Below the pieces are notes generated by a model. The model was not told the origin of the DNA and made no database searches. It saw only the letters and a program-made list of their open reading frames with translations. Of a stretch of DNA of 64,000 nucleotides, positions 56,195 through 62,381 are shown piece by piece (the first letter of the stretch is position 1; the number at the start of each line of letters is the position of its first letter). The position numbers and the translations under genes are program-made. Source of the stretch: Candidatus Methylopumilus planktonicus (GTDB lineage: Bacteria > Pseudomonadota > Gammaproteobacteria > Burkholderiales > Methylophilaceae); the NCBI RefSeq assembly GCF_006364715.1, contig NZ_CP040984.1, positions 372,001 through 436,000 on the forward strand. Direction: 5' to 3'.

Positions 56195-56509
56195 TTATTT
56201 ACGTCCGCGTTTAGGTAATACAACACCAAGTCTTTGAGCAGCCATTTCATTATTACCTTCTGAGTCTGCTAAAACCCATCCAGTCATAAACATACGTGTC
56301 ATATATTGTCTGTTGTATAAAAAAGCCACAATAACCTGCCATAGTCCCAGTGTGATAATTGAAAAAAGCATATGAAGAGCTGCAACACCTAATTCACCTC
56401 TAAAAAGCGGGACAAACCAACCAAAAAAAAGATAGGTCCAACTAAAGCCATAGTAACCAATTTTGATCATGCCCGAATTTGGATGTTTAATAATTACGGC
56501 AGTAGCCAT
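56195..56509 (-). CDS. Small inner-membrane protein with GFSWTYLFFGW motif
   Basis: A 104-residue protein with two hydrophobic segments. The ATG at 56509 has AAGGAA 5 nt upstream; the longer frame to 56605 would run through the tRNA-Lys gene and is rejected. The YGFSWTYLFFGWFVPLFRGE segment recurs in uncharacterised bacterial membrane proteins of similar size. It lies just downstream of tRNA-Lys on the same strand. Function unknown. Confidence 0.7.
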   Translation of the reverse strand: MATAVIIKHPNSGMIKIGYYGFSWTYLFFGWFVPLFRGELGVAALHMLFSIITLGLWQVIVAFLYNRQYMTRMFMTGWVLADSEGNNEMAAQRLGVVLPKRGRK

Positions 56510-56572
56510 TGTTGTTCCTTGGTTTAGAAGGTTAAATTTTAATAGAGATTGCGAGAAAAAAACTAATATTAA

Positions 56573-56648
56573 TGGTGGGGGATGCGAGGGTCGAACTCGC
56601 GACAAACGGATTAAGAGTCCGCTGCTCTACCAGCTGAGCTAATCCCCC
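56573..56648 (-). tRNA. tRNA-Lys(CTT), integration hotspot
   Basis: A 76-nt cloverleaf on the minus strand: acceptor GGGGGAT/ATCCCCC, D arm AGCTCAGCTGGTAGAGC, anticodon loop CTCTTAA (CTT, reads AAG), T arm GTTCGACCC and encoded CCA. Its 5' half and upstream flank are repeated at 57970-58094 and 58743-58811, marking accessory cassettes on its 5' side. Confidence 0.96.
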
Positions 56649-56739
56649 AGAAAAGAACATTTTACAGTATTTGTGGGGGTTGTAGAGGGGGTAGGATTGG
56701 GGATTTTGTTGGGGCTGGAATAGGGGTGTGTTAGGAAAT
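56615..56739. repeat. tRNA-Lys 5'-half plus flank, copy A (functional)
   Basis: The 34 nt of tRNA-Lys from the anticodon to its 5' end, and 91 nt beyond, align without gaps to 57970-58094 with about 14 mismatches counted by eye. The conserved -10 box TAAAAT (minus strand, 56659-56664) is included. The flank is G-rich with runs at 56675, 56687, 56699, 56711 and 56723. Confidence 0.88.
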
Positions 56740-56748
56740 CACCAATAG

Positions 56749-56778
56749 TTGACAACATTGGGGGGGGGTAGATATTAT
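56749..56778 (+). promoter_or_regulatory. Promoter with G9 spacer and -10 palindrome, for the HTH gene
   Basis: A perfect TTGACA (56749-56754) and TATTAT (56773-56778) are 18 nt apart. The spacer contains nine consecutive G (56760-56768), and the -10 box lies inside the palindrome GTAGATATTATCTAC (56768-56782). Further small inverted repeats follow: TGCACT/AGTGCA at 56784-56800 and GCCTAT/ATAGGC at 56810-56827. Operator and phase-variation roles are inferred. Confidence 0.6.
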
Positions 56779-56854
56779 CTACATGCACTGTAAAAGTGCA
56801 CATTGTGATGCCTATTTTGATATAGGCTTATTTTAACCTTATCTCATTTTTAGC

Positions 56855-57121
56855 ATGGATAATTTTGAATATAACTTTGAGCTATTAAAAGCTACACGCT
56901 TAAGTAAAAAAATCTCAGCGCAAAGTATGGCTGCTGATTTATGTTTGGCTGAACGTCAAATCATTTCTATCGAAGAAAATAGCGTTCAATATTTTCCTTC
57001 TAAATCTCTTAAATACACCAGCTTAAAAAAATACATAGCAGCACTTGGTTTAAAAAATGAGGATGTCATCTTCAATTTTAATGAAGTTGACCCCACCCCA
57101 AGTTTGTTAAAGAAGCCATAG
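56855..57121 (+). CDS. Small helix-turn-helix protein, RodZ/Cro-like
   Basis: An 88-residue protein with a helix-turn-helix at about residues 12-65: LKATRLSKKISAQSMAADLCLAERQIISIE and KKYIAALGL. This is closest to the Xre/RodZ-type domain, without a membrane helix. No ribosome-binding site is seen, though a strong promoter and three inverted repeats precede it. Likely an autoregulator of the cassette 56855-57833, where three genes follow each other within 3 nt or overlap. Confidence 0.7.
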   Translation: MDNFEYNFELLKATRLSKKISAQSMAADLCLAERQIISIEENSVQYFPSKSLKYTSLKKYIAALGLKNEDVIFNFNEVDPTPSLLKKP

Positions 57122-57124
57122 AGT

Positions 57125-57514
57125 ATGCGAGCATTTGGTAATCTATTCATTATTTTAAGTATTTTCACCTCAATACTCTTTGGACTTGAGTATTTTTCTG
57201 AAGCTACAATTGTGTTCTTAGCAGTTCTTCTGTATCTCACAGGGCATTATGTGAGGCATAATTTTACCTATCGCAATTTTAAGATAAGCAGGCGATCAAA
57301 ACCTTTTTTTGAATCAATATTAAAAAATACAATACAAGCCATTGCCTATGTAACTATCTTCATTTTTGTAGGCTACATACTCCTAAAAATCTCAAAAACT
57401 GATTTTTATCTAAATAATCTCCAAAGTTTGATGCAAAGCTCTATTGATGTAATCAATGAAATAATCAGATTTTGGATTAACTTACCTAGTCAATTAATGA
57501 AGTATGGACAATAA
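57125..57514 (+). CDS. Membrane protein of unknown function
   Basis: A 129-residue protein with hydrophobic helices at about 6-22, 27-43 and 72-90, separated by a basic loop (FTYRNFKISRRSKPF). C-terminal part is amphipathic. It sits between two regulators, 3 nt after the first and overlapping the second by 11 nt. It could be a sensor or anti-factor for one of them, but nothing in the sequence proves it. Confidence 0.65.
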   Translation: MRAFGNLFIILSIFTSILFGLEYFSEATIVFLAVLLYLTGHYVRHNFTYRNFKISRRSKPFFESILKNTIQAIAYVTIFIFVGYILLKISKTDFYLNNLQSLMQSSIDVINEIIRFWINLPSQLMKYGQ

Positions 57515-57833
57515 GCATCCTTTATTGACGAGTGCTTGTGAATATATAGAAATAAATCTTCATCTTAAGATTTCGATGTTAGATCTCAAGCGCCATACCA
57601 ATTATTCCGAACGATCTTTACAGTTAATATTTAAAAAATACTTAAATAAAAGTCCATTTGAATATATTGAAGAGCAAAGATTGTTAAAGGCTCACGAATT
57701 GATTAAGCAGCATAAACAATCAAAGAAAACTACTCACATTGCTACAGAAGTAGGATTTAGACATTTAGGAAGATTCTCTGTGAACTTCAAAAAAAGGTTT
57801 GGCATTCATCCTTCAGTTTTAGCTCGATCTTAA
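57504..57833 (+). CDS. AraC-type DNA-binding protein without sensor domain
   Basis: A 109-residue protein made only of the two-helix-turn-helix AraC domain: SMLDLKRHTNYSERSLQLIFKKYL and the signature ATEVGFRHLGRFSVNFKKRFG. Resembles SoxS/MarA-sized members. Ends just before a 17-bp palindrome (57846-57862). Target unknown; it probably acts within this cassette or on host genes. Confidence 0.85.
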   Translation: MDNKHPLLTSACEYIEINLHLKISMLDLKRHTNYSERSLQLIFKKYLNKSPFEYIEEQRLLKAHELIKQHKQSKKTTHIATEVGFRHLGRFSVNFKKRFGIHPSVLARS

Positions 57834-57845
57834 CTTAGAGATCAC

Positions 57846-57862
57846 CGTCAAAAATTTTGACG
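57846..57862. repeat. 17-bp palindrome after the AraC-type gene
   Basis: CGTCAAAA and TTTTGACG around a single A. Flanking CACCG and CGGTG can extend the pairing with a small offset. It may be a weak terminator or an operator; no T-run follows. Confidence 0.6.
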
Positions 57863-57969
57863 TTCGGTGTGCTTAGGTGTGCTTGCTGATTTCAATCGAG
57901 AAAAAACTTCTATCTCTGCCACTGCCTGGGTCTACTAGGGTGAGATCTCAGAAAATTTAACTGATCTGC

Positions 57970-58094
57970 GAGTCCGCTGCTTGACCAGCTGAGCTAATCC
58001 CCCAGAAAAGAACATTTTACAGTATTTGTCTGGGTTGCAGAGGGGGTAGGTCGGGGGATTTTGGTAGTGGTGGAATAGGGGTGTGCTACGAAAT
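57970..58094. repeat. tRNA-Lys 5'-half plus flank, copy B (remnant)
   Basis: Gapless 125-bp match to 56615-56739. The tRNA part ends in the anticodon loop, so only the 5' half remains and it cannot be a tRNA. Two substitutions fall in the D arm region (GCTTGACC for GCTCTACC). The -10 TAAAAT is conserved, so leftward transcription antisense to the AraC gene is possible. Confidence 0.88.
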
Positions 58095-58110
58095 GCTGGT
58101 TTTTTTTAGC

Positions 58111-58716
58111 TCAAATTTCTCTAATAGCCGTGCTAATGACTTTATAGGATGAGCGTAGCAAAAAGATTGATAGTGCTAATCCCACCACGATATCTGCCCA
58201 ACCACTCTGTGTAAACCACACAATAAGTGATGCAATGATGACAGCAATATTATTTGCAATATCATTTCTTGAACATTCCCAAACAGATGACATATTAATA
58301 TCTTGATCTTTGTGTTTTGTAAGCAAATACAAACAAGTTAAGTTTCCTAATAATGCTATAACACCTACAACACTCATGATTTCAAATACAGGAATCGTGT
58401 GATTGATAATATGTTGGATGACTTGAAATAAAACAAATAATGCACCGACTAATATTAATAGTCCTTTAAATAAAGCCACTTTAGCTTTAGCTTGATTGCT
58501 CTTATAGATGACAAATAAACTTAAAGCATAAGTAATCGCATCACCTAAATCATCTAAGCTTTCTGACATCAAGCCTGTTGAATGTGACATCCAACCAGAA
58601 CTAAAAACAATTAAGAACAAGAACACGTTAATCGCTAAAACGATTTTTAATGTTTTTGATTGATTTACTTTTAAGGCATCAACAGCACAGCTTTTATTTT
58701 CGCAGCAATCTGACAT
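58111..58716 (-). CDS. Short cation-diffusion-facilitator-like transporter
   Basis: A 201-residue inner-membrane protein with five to six helices. It begins MSDCCENKSCAVDALK, a cysteine-rich, possibly metal-binding N-terminus. Family marks are LMSESLDDLGDAITYALSLF (helix 2, acidic metal site) and SVWECSRNDIANNIAVI (helix 5). It has no C-terminal cytoplasmic domain, which is normal for this short subfamily of cation transporters rather than a truncation. Metal unknown (Zn, Co or Ni type inferred). It lies alone between two tRNA-Lys remnants, 27 nt downstream of copy C's tRNA part on the same strand. Confidence 0.83.
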   Translation of the reverse strand: MSDCCENKSCAVDALKVNQSKTLKIVLAINVFLFLIVFSSGWMSHSTGLMSESLDDLGDAITYALSLFVIYKSNQAKAKVALFKGLLILVGALFVLFQVIQHIINHTIPVFEIMSVVGVIALLGNLTCLYLLTKHKDQDINMSSVWECSRNDIANNIAVIIASLIVWFTQSGWADIVVGLALSIFLLRSSYKVISTAIREI

Positions 58717-58742
58717 TTCTTATCTTATTAAGTTGAGTTTTA

Positions 58743-58811
58743 GCTGCTCTACCAACTGAGCTAATCCCCCAGAAAAGAACATTTTACAGTAATTGTCTGG
58801 GTTGTAGGGGG
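58743..58811. repeat. tRNA-Lys 5'-half plus flank, copy C (remnant)
   Basis: 28 nt of the tRNA 5' side (58743-58770) plus about 41 nt of flank match copies A and B, with the -10 TAAAAT conserved. The flank shares TCTGGG with copy B where copy A has GGGGG. Its promoter would read leftward directly into the cation transporter gene. Confidence 0.85.
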
Positions 58812-58929
58812 TTTCTAATGGTGTAAATCGTATTCTAAGTTTTGTTGTGCGCAAGTGAAAGTTCAAAAACCATACACAGCGTATGGAAAAAAGTATTAGA
58901 ATGATTTTAATAATTTAGAAAATACTTAA

Positions 58930-59457
58930 ATGTTTAATTGGACAAAAAACTTTTACAAAAAAGATTATTCAATACCTTTAACAATGGTTTTAGTTTTTGT
59001 TGTTTATTGGTTTGTCAAGACTGCAGTTAAGCATTCAGCCGCAACTCCTTTCGTTTGGAGCAAAGGAATTTATGACGAAATATTTTCCATAGCGTTTGTT
59101 TTTATTTTTTTTAGAGTCGTTTTCTTAAAGACAAAATCAATACAAAAATTTATCTTCTATCAACATAGTTTTTTATGGCTTCTTACTAAAATTATTTGGT
59201 TTGTAAGTATAGTGTGGCTTTGGATTTTTCTTAGTTTTGAAATTCCAAAAATTACAACCAATATAATTTACAAAGCTACAGATTTACCTGTATATGTTAT
59301 TGATCCCTGTAGTTATTGGACAGAAGAGTTGGATAGATATGCAAGTTGGACAAAGGAAGAGGAAAGTGAAGCCTTAAAATTTTGGAAAATTGATGATGTT
59401 TGGGGTTTTGATTCAAAATGCGCACCACGAGAATTTGAACGAGATGAGCAATACTAA
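58930..59457 (+). CDS. Membrane protein of unknown function, MFNW start
   Basis: A 175-residue protein with helices at about 16-32, 48-65 and 80-103, and an acidic aromatic C-terminal domain (SYWTEELDRYASWTKEEESEALKFWK) with two cysteines. No family recognised. It shares the first 12 bases ATGTTTAATTGG with the next gene, 15 nt downstream. AT-rich and probably foreign. Confidence 0.6.
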   Translation: MFNWTKNFYKKDYSIPLTMVLVFVVYWFVKTAVKHSAATPFVWSKGIYDEIFSIAFVFIFFRVVFLKTKSIQKFIFYQHSFLWLLTKIIWFVSIVWLWIFLSFEIPKITTNIIYKATDLPVYVIDPCSYWTEELDRYASWTKEEESEALKFWKIDDVWGFDSKCAPREFERDEQY

Positions 59458-59472
59458 CAAATAAAAGAATCT

Positions 59473-59871
59473 ATGTTTAATTGGCTTAAAAAAATTAGAT
59501 CAAGAAAGTTGATTAAATTAGTAGTTTTAAATAATTCAGTTTTAGAAATAATAATGGATATGCAAAAAATTGGATTTGAGCAAAATTTAAAGCCTATACA
59601 CGGCAATGATTTTAAAGATAGTGATGAATTTATTAAATGGTTAAAAAATCGATTTGTAATCAATCACGCTATTCTTTTAAAGTTTAAAAGAGATGGAGAC
59701 ATTAAAGACAAAAGCTCTGTTGATTTTATTTTAAAGTTAGATAAAGAGTTAAGGAATTGGTATCGAAAATCTTCAATTAGTATATTTCAATCATATGATG
59801 ATCGATACAATAAGCCTCTAAGAGGTTGGGATGATATTTGCGAGAATTTTTTTGATGAATTACCAAATTAA
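59473..59871 (+). CDS. Hypothetical soluble protein, MFNW start
   Basis: A 132-residue charged protein starting MFNWLKKIRSRKLIK. No membrane helix or known motif. Same direction as the preceding membrane protein and possibly co-transcribed. The identical MFNW opening and its codons suggest that the two starts share an origin. Function unknown. Confidence 0.55.
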   Translation: MFNWLKKIRSRKLIKLVVLNNSVLEIIMDMQKIGFEQNLKPIHGNDFKDSDEFIKWLKNRFVINHAILLKFKRDGDIKDKSSVDFILKLDKELRNWYRKSSISIFQSYDDRYNKPLRGWDDICENFFDELPN

Positions 59872-60019
59872 ATATAGTAATTTTTCTTCACATCACATAA
59901 CCAATCAAACAAATTCGTAATACCACTTTTTCAATATAAAAACCTAACGATTTTGAATCAAACAACATAATTAACAGTGTGGTCAAAAATCAAGTGCGGT
60001 TGGGAAAAAGTAGTTAGCA

Positions 60020-60199
60020 CTAAAAATTATTTGCACTTAACTTTTGTAATTGTTGCTGTATTTTTTGTTGCTTTTGTTTTTTTCTTTCAGCTTTAAGTAA
60101 ATTTTGTGCATTCTTAACTTGTTTTTGCAGTGAATCAATCCGAGCCTGACTTGGAGTAAGAGGTTTTTGTGGTTTGATATTAAATTCATAAAAGCGCAT
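60020..60199 (-). CDS. Small coiled-coil protein downstream of the DUF6641-like gene
   Basis: A 59-residue protein from ATG at 60199: MRFYEFNIKPQKPLTPSQAR, then a Q/K-rich amphipathic helix (SLQKQVKNAQNLLKAERKK) to the end. It begins 8 nt after the stop of the DUF6641-like gene on the same strand. The MRFYEF...KP.TP opening is familiar from small proteins on phage- and ICE-type islands. Function unknown. Confidence 0.65.
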   Translation of the reverse strand: MRFYEFNIKPQKPLTPSQARIDSLQKQVKNAQNLLKAERKKQKQQKIQQQLQKLSANNF

Positions 60200-60207
60200 A
60201 ACATTAT

Positions 60208-60651
60208 TTACTTTTTAAATGTGTTGCGTGTTTTTTCACTAACACTTTCAATTGCGCTATCTAATTCACCATTAAGTACAGCATCTTTTAGTGCAATAAG
60301 CGTATCGATTAGCTCTTTTTTATCTTTAACCTCAATCGCATTGCTACCATCCTTGTTTAGGAGGAGTGTCTTTGCCCCATACTTAATTTGTAAATTTAAT
60401 TTACCGCTATCATTTACCCAATACCATTTGCGTAAACGTTTGTTAACTTCTTTTGTATAACTTTGACCGTTTTCTTTGTTAGTATATTTTTTTTCTTTGC
60501 GCACACTATAATTACTACCATTTAATTCAGCTTTAGCTATTTCTAATTGTTCGAATAGCTTTGTACACAACTTATTACGTTTTTGTTGTATAGGATTAAT
60601 GTGTAACTGTTTTGTTGCTGTAATTAGATTTAATTTTGTAATTAAATTCAT
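60208..60651 (-). CDS. DUF6641-like island protein
   Basis: A 147-residue basic protein. PIQQKRNKLCTKLFEQLEIAKAELNG, KRLRKWYWVNDSGKLNLQIKYGAKTLLL and a C-terminal ELIDTLIALKDAVLNGELD resemble DUF6641 proteins of integrative elements, where they occur near recombinases. AGGAG lies 6 nt before the ATG. The family name is from memory and moderately certain; function unknown. Confidence 0.65.
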   Translation of the reverse strand: MNLITKLNLITATKQLHINPIQQKRNKLCTKLFEQLEIAKAELNGSNYSVRKEKKYTNKENGQSYTKEVNKRLRKWYWVNDSGKLNLQIKYGAKTLLLNKDGSNAIEVKDKKELIDTLIALKDAVLNGELDSAIESVSEKTRNTFKK

Positions 60652-60784
60652 TTCATACTCCTAATGTTGTTATGTTTAGTACACATTAGTTTCTGATTTG
60701 TTAATAAAGCAAGTATTTGCCCAATCTTACCAAATAATTAGTCACATTTAGCCATCAATTATTATCAGTGTGCTAAATAAACAT

Positions 60785-61093
60785 ATGAATTACTACAAAG
60801 CAGACATAAAAACTAATGATTGGCTTAAATCGAATGGTATAAGTGTTAAACACTTTGCTAAAACTGATAGCCAATTACTTAAGGCTCAAAAGATAGCATT
60901 CAATTTATTAAAACATCATTTAAATTTACTAAGCACACCACAAATTAAAACATTACGAGTGTATTGCGCACAAATGGCAAGTGATAAAAAACGAAATAAG
61001 ATTACAGATAACTTTGTCTACAAAGTTCTAAATATAGGCACAAAAATAAATCGACAACTATTTAAGGCAAATAAAGAGATAAACAACTCTTAA
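60785..61093 (+). CDS. Hypothetical basic protein, divergent from the DUF6641-like gene
   Basis: A 102-residue lysine-rich protein from ATG 60785 (MNYYKADIKTNDWLK); a GTG at 60770 would add five residues. LLSTPQIKTLRVYCAQMASDKKRNKIT is the most distinctive part. No ribosome-binding site stands out. A 22-bp palindrome (61094-61115) begins at the stop codon. Function unknown. Confidence 0.55.
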   Translation: MNYYKADIKTNDWLKSNGISVKHFAKTDSQLLKAQKIAFNLLKHHLNLLSTPQIKTLRVYCAQMASDKKRNKITDNFVYKVLNIGTKINRQLFKANKEINNS

Positions 61094-61115
61094 CAAGTAT
61101 TACTTAAGTAATACT
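61094..61115. repeat. Perfect 22-bp palindrome, AAGTATTACTT half-sites
   Basis: AAGTATTACTT followed at once by AAGTAATACTT, exact reverse complements. The same sequence recurs beyond the recombinase at 62319-62336 and, with a 6-nt spacer, at 62356-62381. It is far too long to be chance even in AT-rich DNA. Confidence 0.85.
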
Positions 61116-61713
61116 TTAACAAAGTGTAAAAACCCAATTTGTAATATGACGGCTAATGAGATTGGACTTGTATACAGTTGCTGAAAAAGCTGTATATGAA
61201 TAAGGTGACCGCAGATTTGACTATGGTATGAGTAGTTTGGAAGTTTTAACACATCCGTCTTCCGTAAAATCATTTTTCAGTCGTGTACTTGCTAAACAAA
61301 TACACATAACGATAGCTATGTTGCTTTTTTAAACAAAGCACATAGCCGTCGTATACCTCAAAACAAATCAAAAAAAACTAAAAAAAAATTGTGCTGAGCG
61401 ATAAGCGATAGCACAAGCGAACTTTAGTTCGCTATTAATGTGTATCTGTAATTCATATTAAGGTGCTTTAAACACATAATTTGAATTTAACTGTAAGTGC
61501 GCCCCAAATTATTCAATTAAGCGTTGTAGGGCTATGTAATTGTTGTATAAAAGCCACATAAATATAAAAAGACTAAAGATTATTGTGAAATTCTTTAGTC
61601 TTTAATGTAAGTCTTTGATTTTTGGCATATCACCCCAAACATTTCAGTCGATAGGAAAATTTTTGTAAAGAATACAAACTTATACACATATTTTATTATG
61701 TGAGGAGTTAAAA
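61116..61713. other. Gene-free 600-bp region with several hairpins
   Basis: No convincing gene on either strand. Inverted repeats: GTGTA/TACAC (61284-61305); GCTATGTTGCTTT with AAAGCACATAGC, one bulge, extendable by outer pairs (61309-61352); GTGCT/AGCAC around tandem AGCGATA copies (61391-61413); AGCGAAC TTTA GTTCGCT (61416-61433); AAAGACTAAAGA/TCTTTAGTCTTT with a 12-nt loop (61568-61603). Read on the minus strand the last is followed by TTTTTATATT and could terminate. A structured RNA, a recombination site or the recombinase control region are possible. Confidence 0.6.
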
Positions 61714-62280
61714 ATGGCACAAGCAAAATCGTTAACGCAATATGAAATCGATCAAGTACTTCGTTATGTATCAACTACACGTTATCACAAACGCAATCGT
61801 GCAATTGTGCTTACAAGTTTTTGGAGTGGTATGAGGGTGGGTGAAATTGCTAATCTAAAAATAAGTGATATACGAAACGAAGATGGAAGTGTTAAAAGTG
61901 AAATAAGATTAACTTCAGCCCAAACAAAAGGAAAGTTTGGGCGTACGGTGTATGTAAATGAGAAATTGCGCAGTGAATTAACTAATTATTTGGTTGGTTA
62001 CAAACTGATTGAACCAAGTGCACCATTATTTAAAACAGAAAAAAACAAAGCGTTCAGCCCAAACACTTTAACGCAATGGTTTTTTTGGATGTATAAAAAA
62101 GCTGCGGTGAGTGGGGCAAGTAGTCATAGTGGACGCCGTACTTTTATTACTACATTGGCTCAGAAGGGGGTAGGGGTGCGGGTTTTAGCCAAGCTAGCTG
62201 GGCACCGCTCTATATCCATTACACAGGTCTATATTGATGTAAACGCTGATATGATGCGTAAAGCAGCGGAGCTCATATAA
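61714..62280 (+). CDS. Short tyrosine recombinase, catalytic domain complete
   Basis: A 188-residue site-specific recombinase. Catalytic residues are all present: R41 (SGMRVGEIANL), a lysine in QTKGK (K72/K74), H138 and R141 (SHSGRRTF), H164 (LAGHRSI) and nucleophile Y173 (QVYIDV). It lacks the N-terminal SAM-like and arm-binding domains of phage integrases and is the size of FimB/FimE-type enzymes. AGGAG lies 8 nt before the ATG. It is bracketed by the AAGTATTACTT palindromes at 61094 and 62319. Confidence 0.9.
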   Translation: MAQAKSLTQYEIDQVLRYVSTTRYHKRNRAIVLTSFWSGMRVGEIANLKISDIRNEDGSVKSEIRLTSAQTKGKFGRTVYVNEKLRSELTNYLVGYKLIEPSAPLFKTEKNKAFSPNTLTQWFFWMYKKAAVSGASSHSGRRTFITTLAQKGVGVRVLAKLAGHRSISITQVYIDVNADMMRKAAELI

Positions 62281-62318
62281 AAAAGTCATACTTCTACAAG
62301 TATTACCTAAAAATATCA

Positions 62319-62336
62319 GTATTACTTAAGTAATAC
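62319..62336. repeat. 18-bp palindrome, AAGTATTACTT family
   Basis: GTATTACTTAAGTAATAC, the core of the 22-bp palindrome at 61094-61115. A degenerate half-site AAGTATTACC lies just before at 62298-62307. Confidence 0.85.
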
Positions 62337-62355
62337 CTCTTTTAGTGATCTTAAT

Positions 62356-62381
62356 AAGTAATACTTAATTTAGTATTACTT
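62356..62381. terminator. Inverted repeat AAGTAATACT-6-AGTATTACTT, possible terminator or recombination site
   Basis: Exact 10-bp arms around TAATTT. On the plus strand a TTTT-ACTTTTT tract follows, so it can end the recombinase transcript. It also overlaps the end of the coiled-coil gene (stop at 62376). The arm-6-arm layout resembles Xer dif-type sites, and the arm sequence is the same as in the neighbouring palindromes. Confidence 0.6.

Noticed and set aside
56510..56605. N-terminal extension of the GFSWT membrane protein to 136 residues
   Set aside because: The extension would be translated from the tRNA-Lys gene, and the internal ATG at 56509 has a good ribosome-binding site.
57970..58003. 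Possible additional tRNA-Lys genes at 57970-58003 and 58743-58770
   Set aside because: Only the 5' half is present in both; there is no T arm, 3' acceptor strand or CCA, and copy B has D-arm substitutions. They are remnants.
58111..58716. Truncated pseudogene of a CDF transporter
   Set aside because: The length, the cysteine-rich N-terminus and both metal-site helices match a known short subfamily, so it is judged complete.
61391..61433. Integron attC-like site
   Set aside because: The AGCGAAC/GTTCGCT hairpin does not match the RYYYAAC/GTTRRRY boxes, and the nearby recombinase is too short and lacks the IntI-specific insert.
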